A stretch of DNA of 5,657 bases, taken from Acidobacteriaceae bacterium. GTDB taxonomy: Bacteria > Acidobacteriota > Terriglobia > Terriglobales > Acidobacteriaceae. The notes beneath the pieces are model-generated. The model made no database searches. It was not told the DNA's origin and worked only from the letters and a program-made list of their open reading frames with translations. The stretch covers positions 2,234 to 7,890 of the forward strand of contig PLKU01000100.1 of NCBI GenBank assembly GCA_003140705.1. Reading direction: 5' to 3'. How positions within the stretch are numbered: the stretch's first letter is position 1; every line of letters starts with the position of its first letter. A program made the position numbers and the translations under genes. This document shows positions 1-5,657 of this stretch, one piece after another.

Positions 1-280
1 GGCCGCCCCGTGCAATGATGTCCCGCAGCGCCAGCTTATGCAGGCACAGCTCCGACACCAGCCTCTTCAGATTTGCGTTCTCCTGCTCAAGTTCCCTGAG
101 TCGCCGTGCTTGCCCGTCCCCCGCATCACTGTATTCCTTGCGCCACCTCAAGTACATCGCCTTGGTAATCTTAGCTTCCAAACAGCCCTCCGCCGTCGTC
201 TTACCGTTCGCGACACCCTCATCTATCTGCCGCAGAATCTCCATTGCCTGCTCAGAGCTATGCCTCTTCCGGCGTGCCAT
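1..280 (-). CDS. IS3-family transposase OrfA, N-terminal 93 residues (runs off left edge)
   Basis: OrfA is the small DNA-binding protein of IS3-family elements. It recognises the terminal repeats and is joined to the OrfB DDE integrase by a programmed -1 frameshift to make the active transposase. The minus-strand frame is open from ATG at 280 to the window edge with no stop. It begins MARRKRHSSEQAMEILRQID, matching the RKRH-x-x-EQ opening of IS407-type OrfA. A helix-turn-helix-like segment follows (residues about 10-48, ending YLRWRKEY). Then comes a leucine-zipper-like coiled coil with the family motif LEQENANLKRLVSELCLHKL (residues 67-86). A strong AAGGAG lies 6 bases before the start. OrfA proteins are usually about 90-105 residues, so nearly all of it is present; the frameshift site and orfB are outside. 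Whether the element is active cannot be judged. Confidence 0.88.
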   Translation of the reverse strand, partial: MARRKRHSSEQAMEILRQIDEGVANGKTTAEGCLEAKITKAMYLRWRKEYSDAGDGQARRLRELEQENANLKRLVSELCLHKLALRDIIARGG

Positions 281-286
281 GCTTCG

Positions 287-292
287 CTCCTT
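287..292 (-). promoter_or_regulatory. Ribosome binding site of orfA
   Basis: On the minus strand AAGGAG sits 6 bases before the ATG at 280. It supports that start for the IS3-family OrfA. Confidence 0.7.
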
Positions 293-470
293 CGATGCAA
301 GTGTCTACAAACAAAATGGCGCAAACTATCGGGGTATTCCGGGAATCATGCTCATCGTTCCACAGCCACTTGATCTATTGGCATCCGTGGAAGCAGGGTG
401 TCAAAGTGAAAGATTGGGGCTTATGCACCGTCATTTGTTTGTTTATCCGTGGTGTTGAGGCAGACGTGCC

Positions 471-491
471 CCGTTTCAAAGCTCGAAACGG
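471..491. repeat. 7-bp hairpin downstream of the receptor gene
   Basis: CCGTTTC and GAAACGG form a perfect 7-bp stem around a 7-base loop, about 50 bases beyond the receptor stop codon. No T-run follows on either strand, so it is not a standard intrinsic terminator. It could stabilise the 3' end of the receptor mRNA, or it could be chance. Confidence 0.35.
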
Positions 492-515
492 CGCACGCTG
501 GTTTAGAGACAATTC

Positions 516-532
516 TCAATCGTGTAGATTGA
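516..532 (-). terminator. Weak hairpin just after the receptor stop codon
   Basis: TCAATC and GATTGA pair perfectly around a 5-base loop, starting 8 bases after the receptor stop codon at 541-543. The stem is AT-rich and lacks a T-tract, so factor-independent termination is doubtful. The position is the main argument. Together with the hairpin at 471-491 it is the only terminator-like structure seen at this gene end. Confidence 0.25.
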
Positions 533-540
533 TACGTCGC

Positions 541-3500
541 CTAGAAGATGACTTTTAAACTTCCCTGGAAGATTCTGGCGCCAATGGTGGTTCCGGAGAT
601 CTCGCCAAAGCTTCCTCCGCCTCCCACCACTGGTCCGCCTGAACTTGGGTTGCTGAAAGACGGGTGATTAAGCACGTTGAAGGCTTCAAGCCGAGCAGCC
701 AGGGAAAGCTTCTCTTTGATTGGGAAGATGCGGGAAACCTGGCTATCGAACTGGAAGGACATGGGGCCGCTGAAAGTGTTTCTCCCGATGTTTCCGTAGG
801 TTCCCAGATACGCGCATCCGTTGGCAACATAGGTATTGCCGGCGCCCGTGTAGCAAGGAGCGGTTACCTGGGTGAAGGCAGCCTGGTTGAGGTATGAGCG
901 GGTCGCCACGCTCGCGGCTCCCGACCGAATTGTTGCAAAGCTGTATGGGTTCACGCCCGGAATCTGGACAGCGCGATCGTTGCCGATATCCGTGAGCGAG
1001 AAGTCGGATCCTGCCGTTACATTGATCGGGCCACCGCTGACGATATGAAAGAGCGGTCCCAACTCCCAGTTGTTGACGGCATACGCCGTAACGCCGTGGA
1101 GGCGGAAGTTGCTCTTCGCAATCAGGGTTGTGTTGAAGATTTTCCGGTAATCGGAGCCGCACCGACCGTAATCCATGCTGAAGTTGTTAGGATTCTCAAC
1201 CTGGGTGCCGGAAATGTCGCCCTGTGCGTCTGTGACGTTCAGGCACTTGGACCAGGTGAAATTGCTCAAAAGGCTGTAGGTGGATGAAAGCCGATGCTGA
1301 AGGGTGGCCACCATCCCGTTGTAGTTGCCCCAGGCAATGTCGTCGACAATGAGTGAGCCTCCACCACCGCCGGAGTATTGGTTGCCCTGGAGGGGATTCG
1401 CTGCTGTCAGCGCAAAACGCGAGTTCTGGTTCCCGGTTGTGGAACAGTTCGTACCAGCTGCACCCGGCTTTACCGCGGCAGGGCCGGTGGTAACGATACC
1501 GGCGCAGCCTGTGCCTGCCGCGCCCCAAACTCCTGGAATGAAGACGGCAGGGTTAAGCGGGTAGCCGGTGGGCATATTGACGGTCTTGTTTCCGATGTAG
1601 TCGATCTGTGCTTGCCAACCGTGGCCGAACTGACGCTGCACACTGATTGTCCACTGCAAGGTATCGGAGGGGTGGAATTGCGTGGGAAGCACGATGAACT
1701 GTCCTTGTGCCGGGAAGACAGCCTGAGTCTTTGTAGGAACCGGGGGCTGAGGATAGGGGCTTGTGTTGACGCCGCCCACCTGGCTGCAGCCGTAGCCGGT
1801 GCCGCCAACGAGCCAGGGCTCACTGAAGCACAACTGACTTGAGGTTGCAGGGCTGCTGGCGGTGGCAAACGGCGGATTCTGGTTTACGCGTTGGCCAGTG
1901 AAGAAGTTGGCGTGGTCATAAGCAACGGAAACCCCGCCGCGAAGAACCGTCTTTCCATCGCCAAACGGATCCCATGAAGCACCGGCAGAGGGGGAGAACT
2001 GCCAAGGCGAATTTTGTGTGAACTGCCTTGAGACGTTGTTATCTCCATAAAAGAACGATCCCGCGGGAGCTGTGGGATAGACGCTGCTTACCTGGTTGGC
2101 AAGGAACTGACTCATGCTGAAGATGGAACCGCGGTTGTAGAAATCCACAGGCATGAACTGTGGCTCCCAGTTAATGCCGCCAACCACGGTCAACCTCTTC
2201 GATGCGTGAAACGTATCCTGAAAGTAAAGGCTGGGGATGGGAGCGCGCAGAGCGTTCTGCTGCTGCTTGCTCTGCTGGAAGCTGCTCATCGATCCCCACA
2301 TGAAGTCAAGGTTTGCGTCTCCCACAAGGCCGCCGCTGCCGGTGGGCCCGTTTCCGCTGTATTCACCGTTGAAGGTGAATGTTCCGTTGGATTCATAAGC
2401 GCCCACGATATTCAATTGATTCTGAACGTACTCGCCACCGACGACCATCTGGTGCTTGCCTTTGACCCATGTGAGGTCATCGGCAAAGGATTCGTCATCG
2501 TCGTTGTAGTGTCCGGGTGCGCATGTTCCGCAATACGCGGTCCAGCCGTGGTTCTTGCCGGAAGAAGAAACGGTCATTTGCAGGCCGGTCGGCACGGCAG
2601 TGTACATCGTAATGCCAATATTCGACGCGTTGATGCCCGGAGCCGATTGGCGAAGGTCGACGCGTTTGGCGCCGGAGATATGCGCTGAGTTCACCAACGT
2701 CGGAGTAATCGTCCATTCTTCTCCGACGGTCAGGGTTTGCACGCGCTCATAGTTTCCAGGAGCGTTTTGTGTGATCAGGATGTTGGTTGGCGAAAAAAAA
2801 GACGGCGACTGGTAGTCATCGTACAAGTAACGCCCATACATATTGTTCTTGGAGTTGATGGTGTAATCAACCCTGCCAATATACTGGTCGTCACTGGTCT
2901 GGGATGGGATAGCGTAGGTGACCGTGCCGCACCCGTACGTGTCAACCGAAGGGATGGGTACGGGCAGATACTTCTGTAGAGCCAACGCTGCCGCATTGTA
3001 CGTTGGAGGAGTTGGATATTTGTTTCCGGGAATCGCCGCACCGGTCAAAGGGTCGAACAGTTGCTGAGGTGCGCCGCAATTGTTCTTGGCTGCGCCCGGG
3101 GGTGGGTCGGTGTTTGACCAGTCACCAGCCAGGTTTGCCGCTGTGGGTACATATTGCGTGGTGTTGGAAGCAGACTGGTCGGCCTTGAGGTGCTGGTATG
3201 CGAAGAAGCCAAAGAGCTTGTCGCGGATAATGTGGCCGCCAAACGTGCCGCCATACTGGTTCTGGTGCAGCGTGTCCTTGGACGTCGAGAAGAAGTTTGT
3301 AGCGTCCACAAAGTTGTTGCGGATAAACTCAAATGCCGATCCGTGATAGGCGTTCGTGCCCGACCGGGTAACAACGTTCACCAGGCCGCCACTATGCATA
3401 CCCCCTTGTGCGCCGAGCACCGAGGATTCCACGCTGAACTGGCTCACCGCATCCGGGAAGGGAAACGGAAGATTGCCGTTGCCCATGTAATCGTTATTGT

Positions 3501-4134
3501 CGCCGCCGTCCAGCTTCCAGGCGGTCGTGTTGCCCATGCCGCCGGCAACGGAGACTGAAATTGTCTGATAGGAGTATTTGGACCCGGTGAAATCGCCGCC
3601 GGGGGCCGATGACGAGCCGCCTGAAAGGGTGATCAGGCCGGTCATCTGGCGGCCATTCAGGGGCATCTCCTGCACATCCTGCTGGTCGATAGTCTGCTTG
3701 AAGGAGCTGTCCTCAGTCTGCAGTGCCAGGCCCTCGGCATGTACCTCGACCTTGATGTCCGTCCTGCCGACAGCTAGGACAACGTTAATCGCGATGTTGC
3801 TGCCGACCTCAAGGACAATGCCCGTCTGCTCGTAGGTCTCGAAATTCGGGGCCGTCACGACAAGATTATAAGTCGTGATGGGAATATTAGGAAACACATA
3901 GACTCCGGCCTTGTCGGTCTTGGTCTCGTGCTTCACAGCGGTCGCCAATTCGATAAGCGTGACATTTGCGTTCGCTACCAAGGCACCCGATGAGTCAGAG
4001 ACATTGCCTTGGATGGTGCCTGTTCCGGCGTTCTGGGAATTGACCTTCGTGGCGAAAAGCAACAGAGCCACGCAGGAGAATACGTATACACAACGGCGGA
4101 TACCCGCTATGTACTTCGAGATGGAATTTCTCAT
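541..4134 (-). CDS. Oar-like TonB-dependent receptor with carboxypeptidase-regulatory-like domain
   Basis: This is a 1197-residue outer-membrane beta-barrel receptor. The family takes up large or scarce substrates (often saccharides in acidobacteria) using TonB energy; the substrate here is unknown. Residues 1-33 are a signal peptide: basic start, core VYVFSCVALLLFA, likely cleavage after VNS. Residues about 38-122 form a beta-sandwich carboxypeptidase-regulatory-like domain (GTIQGNVSDSSGALVANANV). The plug spans about 145-260, with the family segments EMPLNGR (156-162), WKLDGGDNND and VNVVTRSGTN, followed by HGSAFEFIRNN opening the barrel. Near the end are LEAFNVLNHPSFSNP and a final SLKVIF; the terminal phenylalanine is the usual barrel-assembly signal. 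The ATG at 4134 was chosen because GGAGG lies 5 bases before it and a good signal peptide follows; starts at 4266 (GTG) or 4248 would bury that peptide. Length and ends look intact. The mature protein has 12 cysteines in six consecutive close pairs. No obvious TonB box is seen. Confidence 0.93.
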   Translation of the reverse strand: MRNSISKYIAGIRRCVYVFSCVALLLFATKVNSQNAGTGTIQGNVSDSSGALVANANVTLIELATAVKHETKTDKAGVYVFPNIPITTYNLVVTAPNFETYEQTGIVLEVGSNIAINVVLAVGRTDIKVEVHAEGLALQTEDSSFKQTIDQQDVQEMPLNGRQMTGLITLSGGSSSAPGGDFTGSKYSYQTISVSVAGGMGNTTAWKLDGGDNNDYMGNGNLPFPFPDAVSQFSVESSVLGAQGGMHSGGLVNVVTRSGTNAYHGSAFEFIRNNFVDATNFFSTSKDTLHQNQYGGTFGGHIIRDKLFGFFAYQHLKADQSASNTTQYVPTAANLAGDWSNTDPPPGAAKNNCGAPQQLFDPLTGAAIPGNKYPTPPTYNAAALALQKYLPVPIPSVDTYGCGTVTYAIPSQTSDDQYIGRVDYTINSKNNMYGRYLYDDYQSPSFFSPTNILITQNAPGNYERVQTLTVGEEWTITPTLVNSAHISGAKRVDLRQSAPGINASNIGITMYTAVPTGLQMTVSSSGKNHGWTAYCGTCAPGHYNDDDESFADDLTWVKGKHQMVVGGEYVQNQLNIVGAYESNGTFTFNGEYSGNGPTGSGGLVGDANLDFMWGSMSSFQQSKQQQNALRAPIPSLYFQDTFHASKRLTVVGGINWEPQFMPVDFYNRGSIFSMSQFLANQVSSVYPTAPAGSFFYGDNNVSRQFTQNSPWQFSPSAGASWDPFGDGKTVLRGGVSVAYDHANFFTGQRVNQNPPFATASSPATSSQLCFSEPWLVGGTGYGCSQVGGVNTSPYPQPPVPTKTQAVFPAQGQFIVLPTQFHPSDTLQWTISVQRQFGHGWQAQIDYIGNKTVNMPTGYPLNPAVFIPGVWGAAGTGCAGIVTTGPAAVKPGAAGTNCSTTGNQNSRFALTAANPLQGNQYSGGGGGSLIVDDIAWGNYNGMVATLQHRLSSTYSLLSNFTWSKCLNVTDAQGDISGTQVENPNNFSMDYGRCGSDYRKIFNTTLIAKSNFRLHGVTAYAVNNWELGPLFHIVSGGPINVTAGSDFSLTDIGNDRAVQIPGVNPYSFATIRSGAASVATRSYLNQAAFTQVTAPCYTGAGNTYVANGCAYLGTYGNIGRNTFSGPMSFQFDSQVSRIFPIKEKLSLAARLEAFNVLNHPSFSNPSSGGPVVGGGGSFGEISGTTIGARIFQGSLKVIF

Positions 4135-4139
4135 TAAAG

Positions 4140-4144
4140 CCTCC
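4140..4144 (-). promoter_or_regulatory. Ribosome binding site deciding the receptor start
   Basis: On the minus strand GGAGG lies 5 bases before the ATG at 4134. It decides in favour of this start over the longer in-frame starts at 4266 (GTG) and 4248 (ATG). The latter has only a weaker AGAGG, 4 bases upstream. Confidence 0.75.
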
Positions 4145-4339
4145 AAATAGTGATTGGTTGTTAAGTCTTTGATTGTTGCCTCCGGTTGGGTCAACAGTGC
4201 GTCGATAGCAATTAGAAACTTGCAAAACGCACTTTCTTCGATCTGCATCACACCTCTAGGGCCCACTGAATCATTGAAACTCTCGATATCTTGTGTCAGC
4301 CTTTGGAGACTGTCCTGTTCGAGAGGAACAAATAAATCT

Positions 4340-4354
4340 TGCTAAGCGTTAGCA
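4340..4354. repeat. Perfect dyad TGCTAA-GCG-TTAGCA
   Basis: Six-base arms surround a 3-base centre, about 205 bases upstream of the receptor start. The size and symmetry fit an operator for a dimeric regulator. No T-run follows, so a terminator is unlikely. The bound regulator, if any, is unknown. Confidence 0.4.
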
Positions 4355-4397
4355 TCGCTCCGCGCAGTTAGAAGCTGCAGCAATCGCAACGGTCAAT

Positions 4398-4412
4398 TCA
4401 ACCCTCGGTTGA
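4398..4412. repeat. Perfect dyad TCAACC-CTC-GGTTGA
   Basis: Six-base arms surround a 3-base centre, the same geometry as the dyad 58 bases away at 4340-4354 but with a different arm sequence. Its last bases overlap the GAGT dyad that starts at 4411. It is a possible operator. Confidence 0.35.
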
Positions 4413-4459
4413 GTCGTACTCGAAGTTTGCGGAGTTGATGAAAGATGAGTGCCGTACTC
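4411..4459. repeat. Two related dyads GAGT-CGT-ACTC and GAGT-GCCGT-ACTC
   Basis: GAGTCGTACTC (4411-4421) and GAGTGCCGTACTC (4447-4459) share the arms GAGT/ACTC and the string CGTACTC, and start 36 bases apart. A repeated small dyad between divergent genes is what a paired regulator-binding site looks like. The arms are only 4 bases, so chance cannot be excluded. Confidence 0.3.
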
Positions 4460-4702
4460 TCCACAGCGCCCGCAAAGTACGCAAGTTATTACACAGTGCT
4501 CCCGATCGGCAGTTCCTCTTCCATTGAGAGTTACCCTGCATTTTCCGAACGGCCAGATACTACCTGCGCTTGATAACAACGCACAAGGCACGATTGGGGG
4601 GGATGGGTAGGTCTCATTGGGTAGTGAGCGAACGCTATAAATAGATAGCTAACTAATGGCACAAACGGGCCATATTGCTCATAGTCAAGTTGGAGCTTGG
4701 GC

Positions 4703-4717
4703 CAGGTTTGCAACCTG
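4703..4717. repeat. Perfect dyad CAGGTT-TGC-AACCTG
   Basis: This is a third 6-3-6 dyad in the same intergenic region, 157 bases upstream of the preferred sensor start. It lies downstream of the TATAAA at 4636-4641. It would be in the leader if that element were a promoter. Confidence 0.35.
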
Positions 4718-4743
4718 CGATCACCGCGAGTAATATCTTCACC

Positions 4744-4760
4744 TAGCCCGATATCGGCTA
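4744..4760. repeat. 17-base dyad containing the palindrome CCGATATCGG
   Basis: TAGCC and GGCTA are 5-base arms around a 7-base centre, and inside lies the fully palindromic decamer CCGATATCGG (4748-4757). It sits just before the ATGATG at 4772 and about 110 bases before the preferred sensor start. A shorter relative, CCGATCGG, occurs at 4502-4509. A regulator site is possible. Confidence 0.35.
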
Positions 4761-4873
4761 CAACCTATTCTATGATGACGCATCAATTGCCTCGCACCGG
4801 CGGGGGAAGATCGGCCTGTGGGATCGCAACGTTGTTGCGCTGCTGCCGCTTCGAACGGCGGCTTAGAAAGTTC

Positions 4874-5657
4874 ATGAGAGTTTGCGTATTCATGGCGATG
4901 GGCGCGCATGGCGCGCTGGCTTACGCGCAGACGCCCGATTCAGCGCCGATTACGTATCGAACCGCGGCGTCGGTTTCCGCACTCTCTCCGGAGCAGGCAA
5001 GCAAAGCAGAACCTGTTGAACTTCGAGGTGCTGTCACCCGATTCACCGAGCGCGGCTTTGCGCTCCAGGATCGCACCGGCGGAATTTGGGTCGCTTGGCT
5101 CCCTCCTGGAGTACCGATCAACGTTGGTGATGAGATTGAAGTAAAAGGAGTTGTTCATCCGGGGGTCTTCAGTCCCATGGTGAAGACAATTTCGCTGCGC
5201 AAATTGGGACGCTCTGCTTTGCCTTCGCCGCGGAGCGTTACTTTCAGGCAATTGAGCACAGGAGACATGGAGAATCTATATGTTTCCATTCTTGGAGTAA
5301 TTCGCTCAGCGGGGATCCGGTCATACACATCGCGTTTGCAGAAATTCTGGATGAAAATCGAGATGGCAGACGGCATTGTCTATGTCTCTCTACCGGAGGA
5401 GAATGCCGACGCAGGAGGCAAATTGATCGACGCCGCCGTTCGAATCAATGGAGTTGCCGCATGCACGAAGAACATGAACCGGCAGATTACGTCTCCCACC
5501 CTTTTGGTGCAAGGAATGGAGAACGTAACCGTGCTTCGCGCTCCGCCCCAGAACCTGTTGGTCCTTCCTCTTACGCCAATTGGAAGGTTGATGCAGTATA
5601 GGTCTGAAACCGATTATTACCATCGGGTCAGGATCGCGGGAACAGTTACCTACTACT
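4874..5657 (+). CDS. Secreted OB-repeat protein, probable N-terminal sensor part of a histidine kinase (runs off right edge)
   Basis: The frame is open from ATG 4874 to the window edge: 261 residues, no stop. Residues 1-18 form a short signal peptide (core VCVFMAMGAHGALA, cleavage after AYA before QTPD), so what follows is probably periplasmic. Residues 31-115 read as an OB-fold-like module: SVSALSPEQA, PVELRGAVT, GFALQDRTGGIWV, VGDEIEVKGVV, LGRSALPSP. A second module covers about 120-222 (LYVSILGVIRS, VRINGVAA). A third begins at 232 (PLTPIGRLMQYRS, then HRVRIAGTVTYY) and is cut off. This layout is familiar from the periplasmic part of sensor histidine kinases in Acidobacteria and Verrucomicrobia, but no membrane helix or kinase motif is inside the window, so the kinase call is inference. 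No clear Shine-Dalgarno exists. In-frame ATGs at 4772 and 4775 would add 34 or 33 Arg/Cys-rich residues; 4874 is preferred because it starts directly at the signal peptide. It is divergent from the receptor gene. Confidence 0.72.
   Translation, partial: MRVCVFMAMGAHGALAYAQTPDSAPITYRTAASVSALSPEQASKAEPVELRGAVTRFTERGFALQDRTGGIWVAWLPPGVPINVGDEIEVKGVVHPGVFSPMVKTISLRKLGRSALPSPRSVTFRQLSTGDMENLYVSILGVIRSAGIRSYTSRLQKFWMKIEMADGIVYVSLPEENADAGGKLIDAAVRINGVAACTKNMNRQITSPTLLVQGMENVTVLRAPPQNLLVLPLTPIGRLMQYRSETDYYHRVRIAGTVTYY

Larger units (their letters stand above)
1..354 (-). mobile_element. IS3-family insertion sequence, left (orfA-side) end, cut by window edge
   Basis: This is the orfA-proximal end of an IS3-family element whose remainder lies beyond the left edge. 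The family call comes from the OrfA protein at 1-280. The outer terminus is not certain. Read on the minus strand, a sequence starting at 354 (TGAGCATGATTCCCGG) or at 348 (TGATTCCCGGAATACC) begins with TG and is GC-rich, as IS3-family inverted repeats usually are. It lies about 70 bases upstream of the orfA start, a normal distance for the family. The opposite inverted repeat and orfB are not in the window, so neither the boundary nor a target duplication can be confirmed. Confidence 0.45.
4372..4866 (+). pseudogene. Possible decayed reading frame, unrecognised
   Basis: A single plus-strand frame here gives protein-like stretches broken by stops at 4525-4527 (TGA), 4642-4644 (TAG), 4654-4656 (TAA) and 4744-4746 (TAG), ending at TAG 4864-4866. 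The last stretch (from 4747) includes GYNLFYDDASIASHRRGKIG and WDRNVVALLPLR, with coding-like codon choice; an earlier stretch includes SKFAELMKDECRTLHSARK. No start codon with a ribosome site and no known family were recognised. The number of stops is only somewhat below chance, so this may be ordinary non-coding DNA. If real, it is a gene remnant that ends 7 bases before the sensor start at 4874 and argues against the longer sensor start at 4772. Confidence 0.2.
4135..4873. other. Divergent intergenic region between receptor and putative sensor gene
   Basis: These 739 bases separate two divergently transcribed genes and should hold the promoters of both. No convincing -35/-10 pair is seen. 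A TATAAA at 4636-4641 (plus) has no -35 at the right distance. A TTGACC at 4194-4189 (minus) has only CAAAGA 17 bases later. The region contains several perfect short dyads (4340-4354, 4398-4412, 4411-4421, 4447-4459, 4703-4717, 4744-4760) and two palindromes (CCGATCGG at 4502-4509, CCGATATCGG at 4748-4757). Two frames read as weakly protein-like: minus strand 4341-4135 in frame with the receptor, and plus strand 4372-4866. Neither has a supported start and stop of its own. No tRNA or riboswitch fold was recognised. Confidence 0.6.

Noticed and set aside
15..458. Open plus-strand frames across 15-558
   Set aside because: They are antisense to the recognisable OrfA on the minus strand, lack ribosome sites and resemble no known protein.
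555..3835. Many open frames on both strands inside the receptor gene
   Set aside because: They overlap a well-supported intact receptor; their translations are Arg/Ser/Pro-rich or low complexity, as expected of shadow frames.
4636..4641. TATAAA as a -10 element for the putative sensor gene
   Set aside because: No acceptable -35 hexamer lies 16-18 bases upstream, and an isolated AT-rich hexamer is too common to call.
4657..4678. TGGCAC followed by TTGC, resembling a sigma-54 promoter
   Set aside because: The gap between the two elements is 12 bases, whereas sigma-54 promoters need about 5.
4349..4713. Two small minus-strand frames (4349-4591 and 4531-4713)
   Set aside because: No ribosome site, no recognisable domain, and the two overlap each other in different frames.
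4853..4927. Twin-arginine signal using the ERRLRKF segment before residue 1 of the putative sensor
   Set aside because: It needs the less favoured upstream start, and the residues after the two arginines do not fit the twin-arginine consensus.
4908..5251. Frames 4908-5144 (plus) and 4921-5121, 4940-5251 (minus)
   Set aside because: They are shadows of the putative sensor frame, which alone gives a signal peptide and repeated OB-like motifs.
1..5657. CRISPR array, tRNA, rRNA or riboswitch
   Set aside because: No regularly spaced repeat, cloverleaf or known aptamer pattern was seen on either strand by eye.

Overview
The window most likely comes from an acidobacterium (Acidobacteriota, Terriglobia-like). 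Two protein architectures suggest this. One is an Oar-like TonB-dependent receptor with an N-terminal carboxypeptidase-regulatory-like domain. The other is the start of a secreted protein with repeated OB-fold-like strands of the kind that precede the kinase core in many acidobacterial and verrucomicrobial sensor histidine kinases. The assignment rests on family knowledge; no search was run.

Layout, left to right. Positions 1-280 (minus strand) hold the first 93 residues of an IS3-family OrfA transposase that runs off the left edge. The terminus of that insertion sequence probably lies near 348-354. Positions 355-540 are non-coding and hold two short hairpins just downstream of the receptor stop codon. 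Positions 541-4134 (minus strand) are one intact gene of 1197 codons for the outer-membrane receptor, with a strong Shine-Dalgarno and a signal peptide. Positions 4135-4873 are a long intergenic region between divergent genes. It is rich in short perfect dyads, and two of its reading frames look weakly protein-like (possible gene remnants). From 4874 to the right edge (plus strand) is the 5' part of the secreted OB-repeat protein, probably a sensor kinase.

The receptor and the putative sensor are transcribed divergently from the shared region. A plausible but unproven reading is that the sensor controls the receptor or responds to what the receptor imports. The insertion sequence lies beyond the receptor's 3' end and does not interrupt it. 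No RNA gene, CRISPR array or complete novel defence system is visible. The most interesting items are the dyad-rich divergent region, the six ordered cysteine pairs in the receptor, and the repeated strand motif in the putative sensor. The kinase identity of the last gene is inferred from its N-terminal part only, because its catalytic part lies outside the window.
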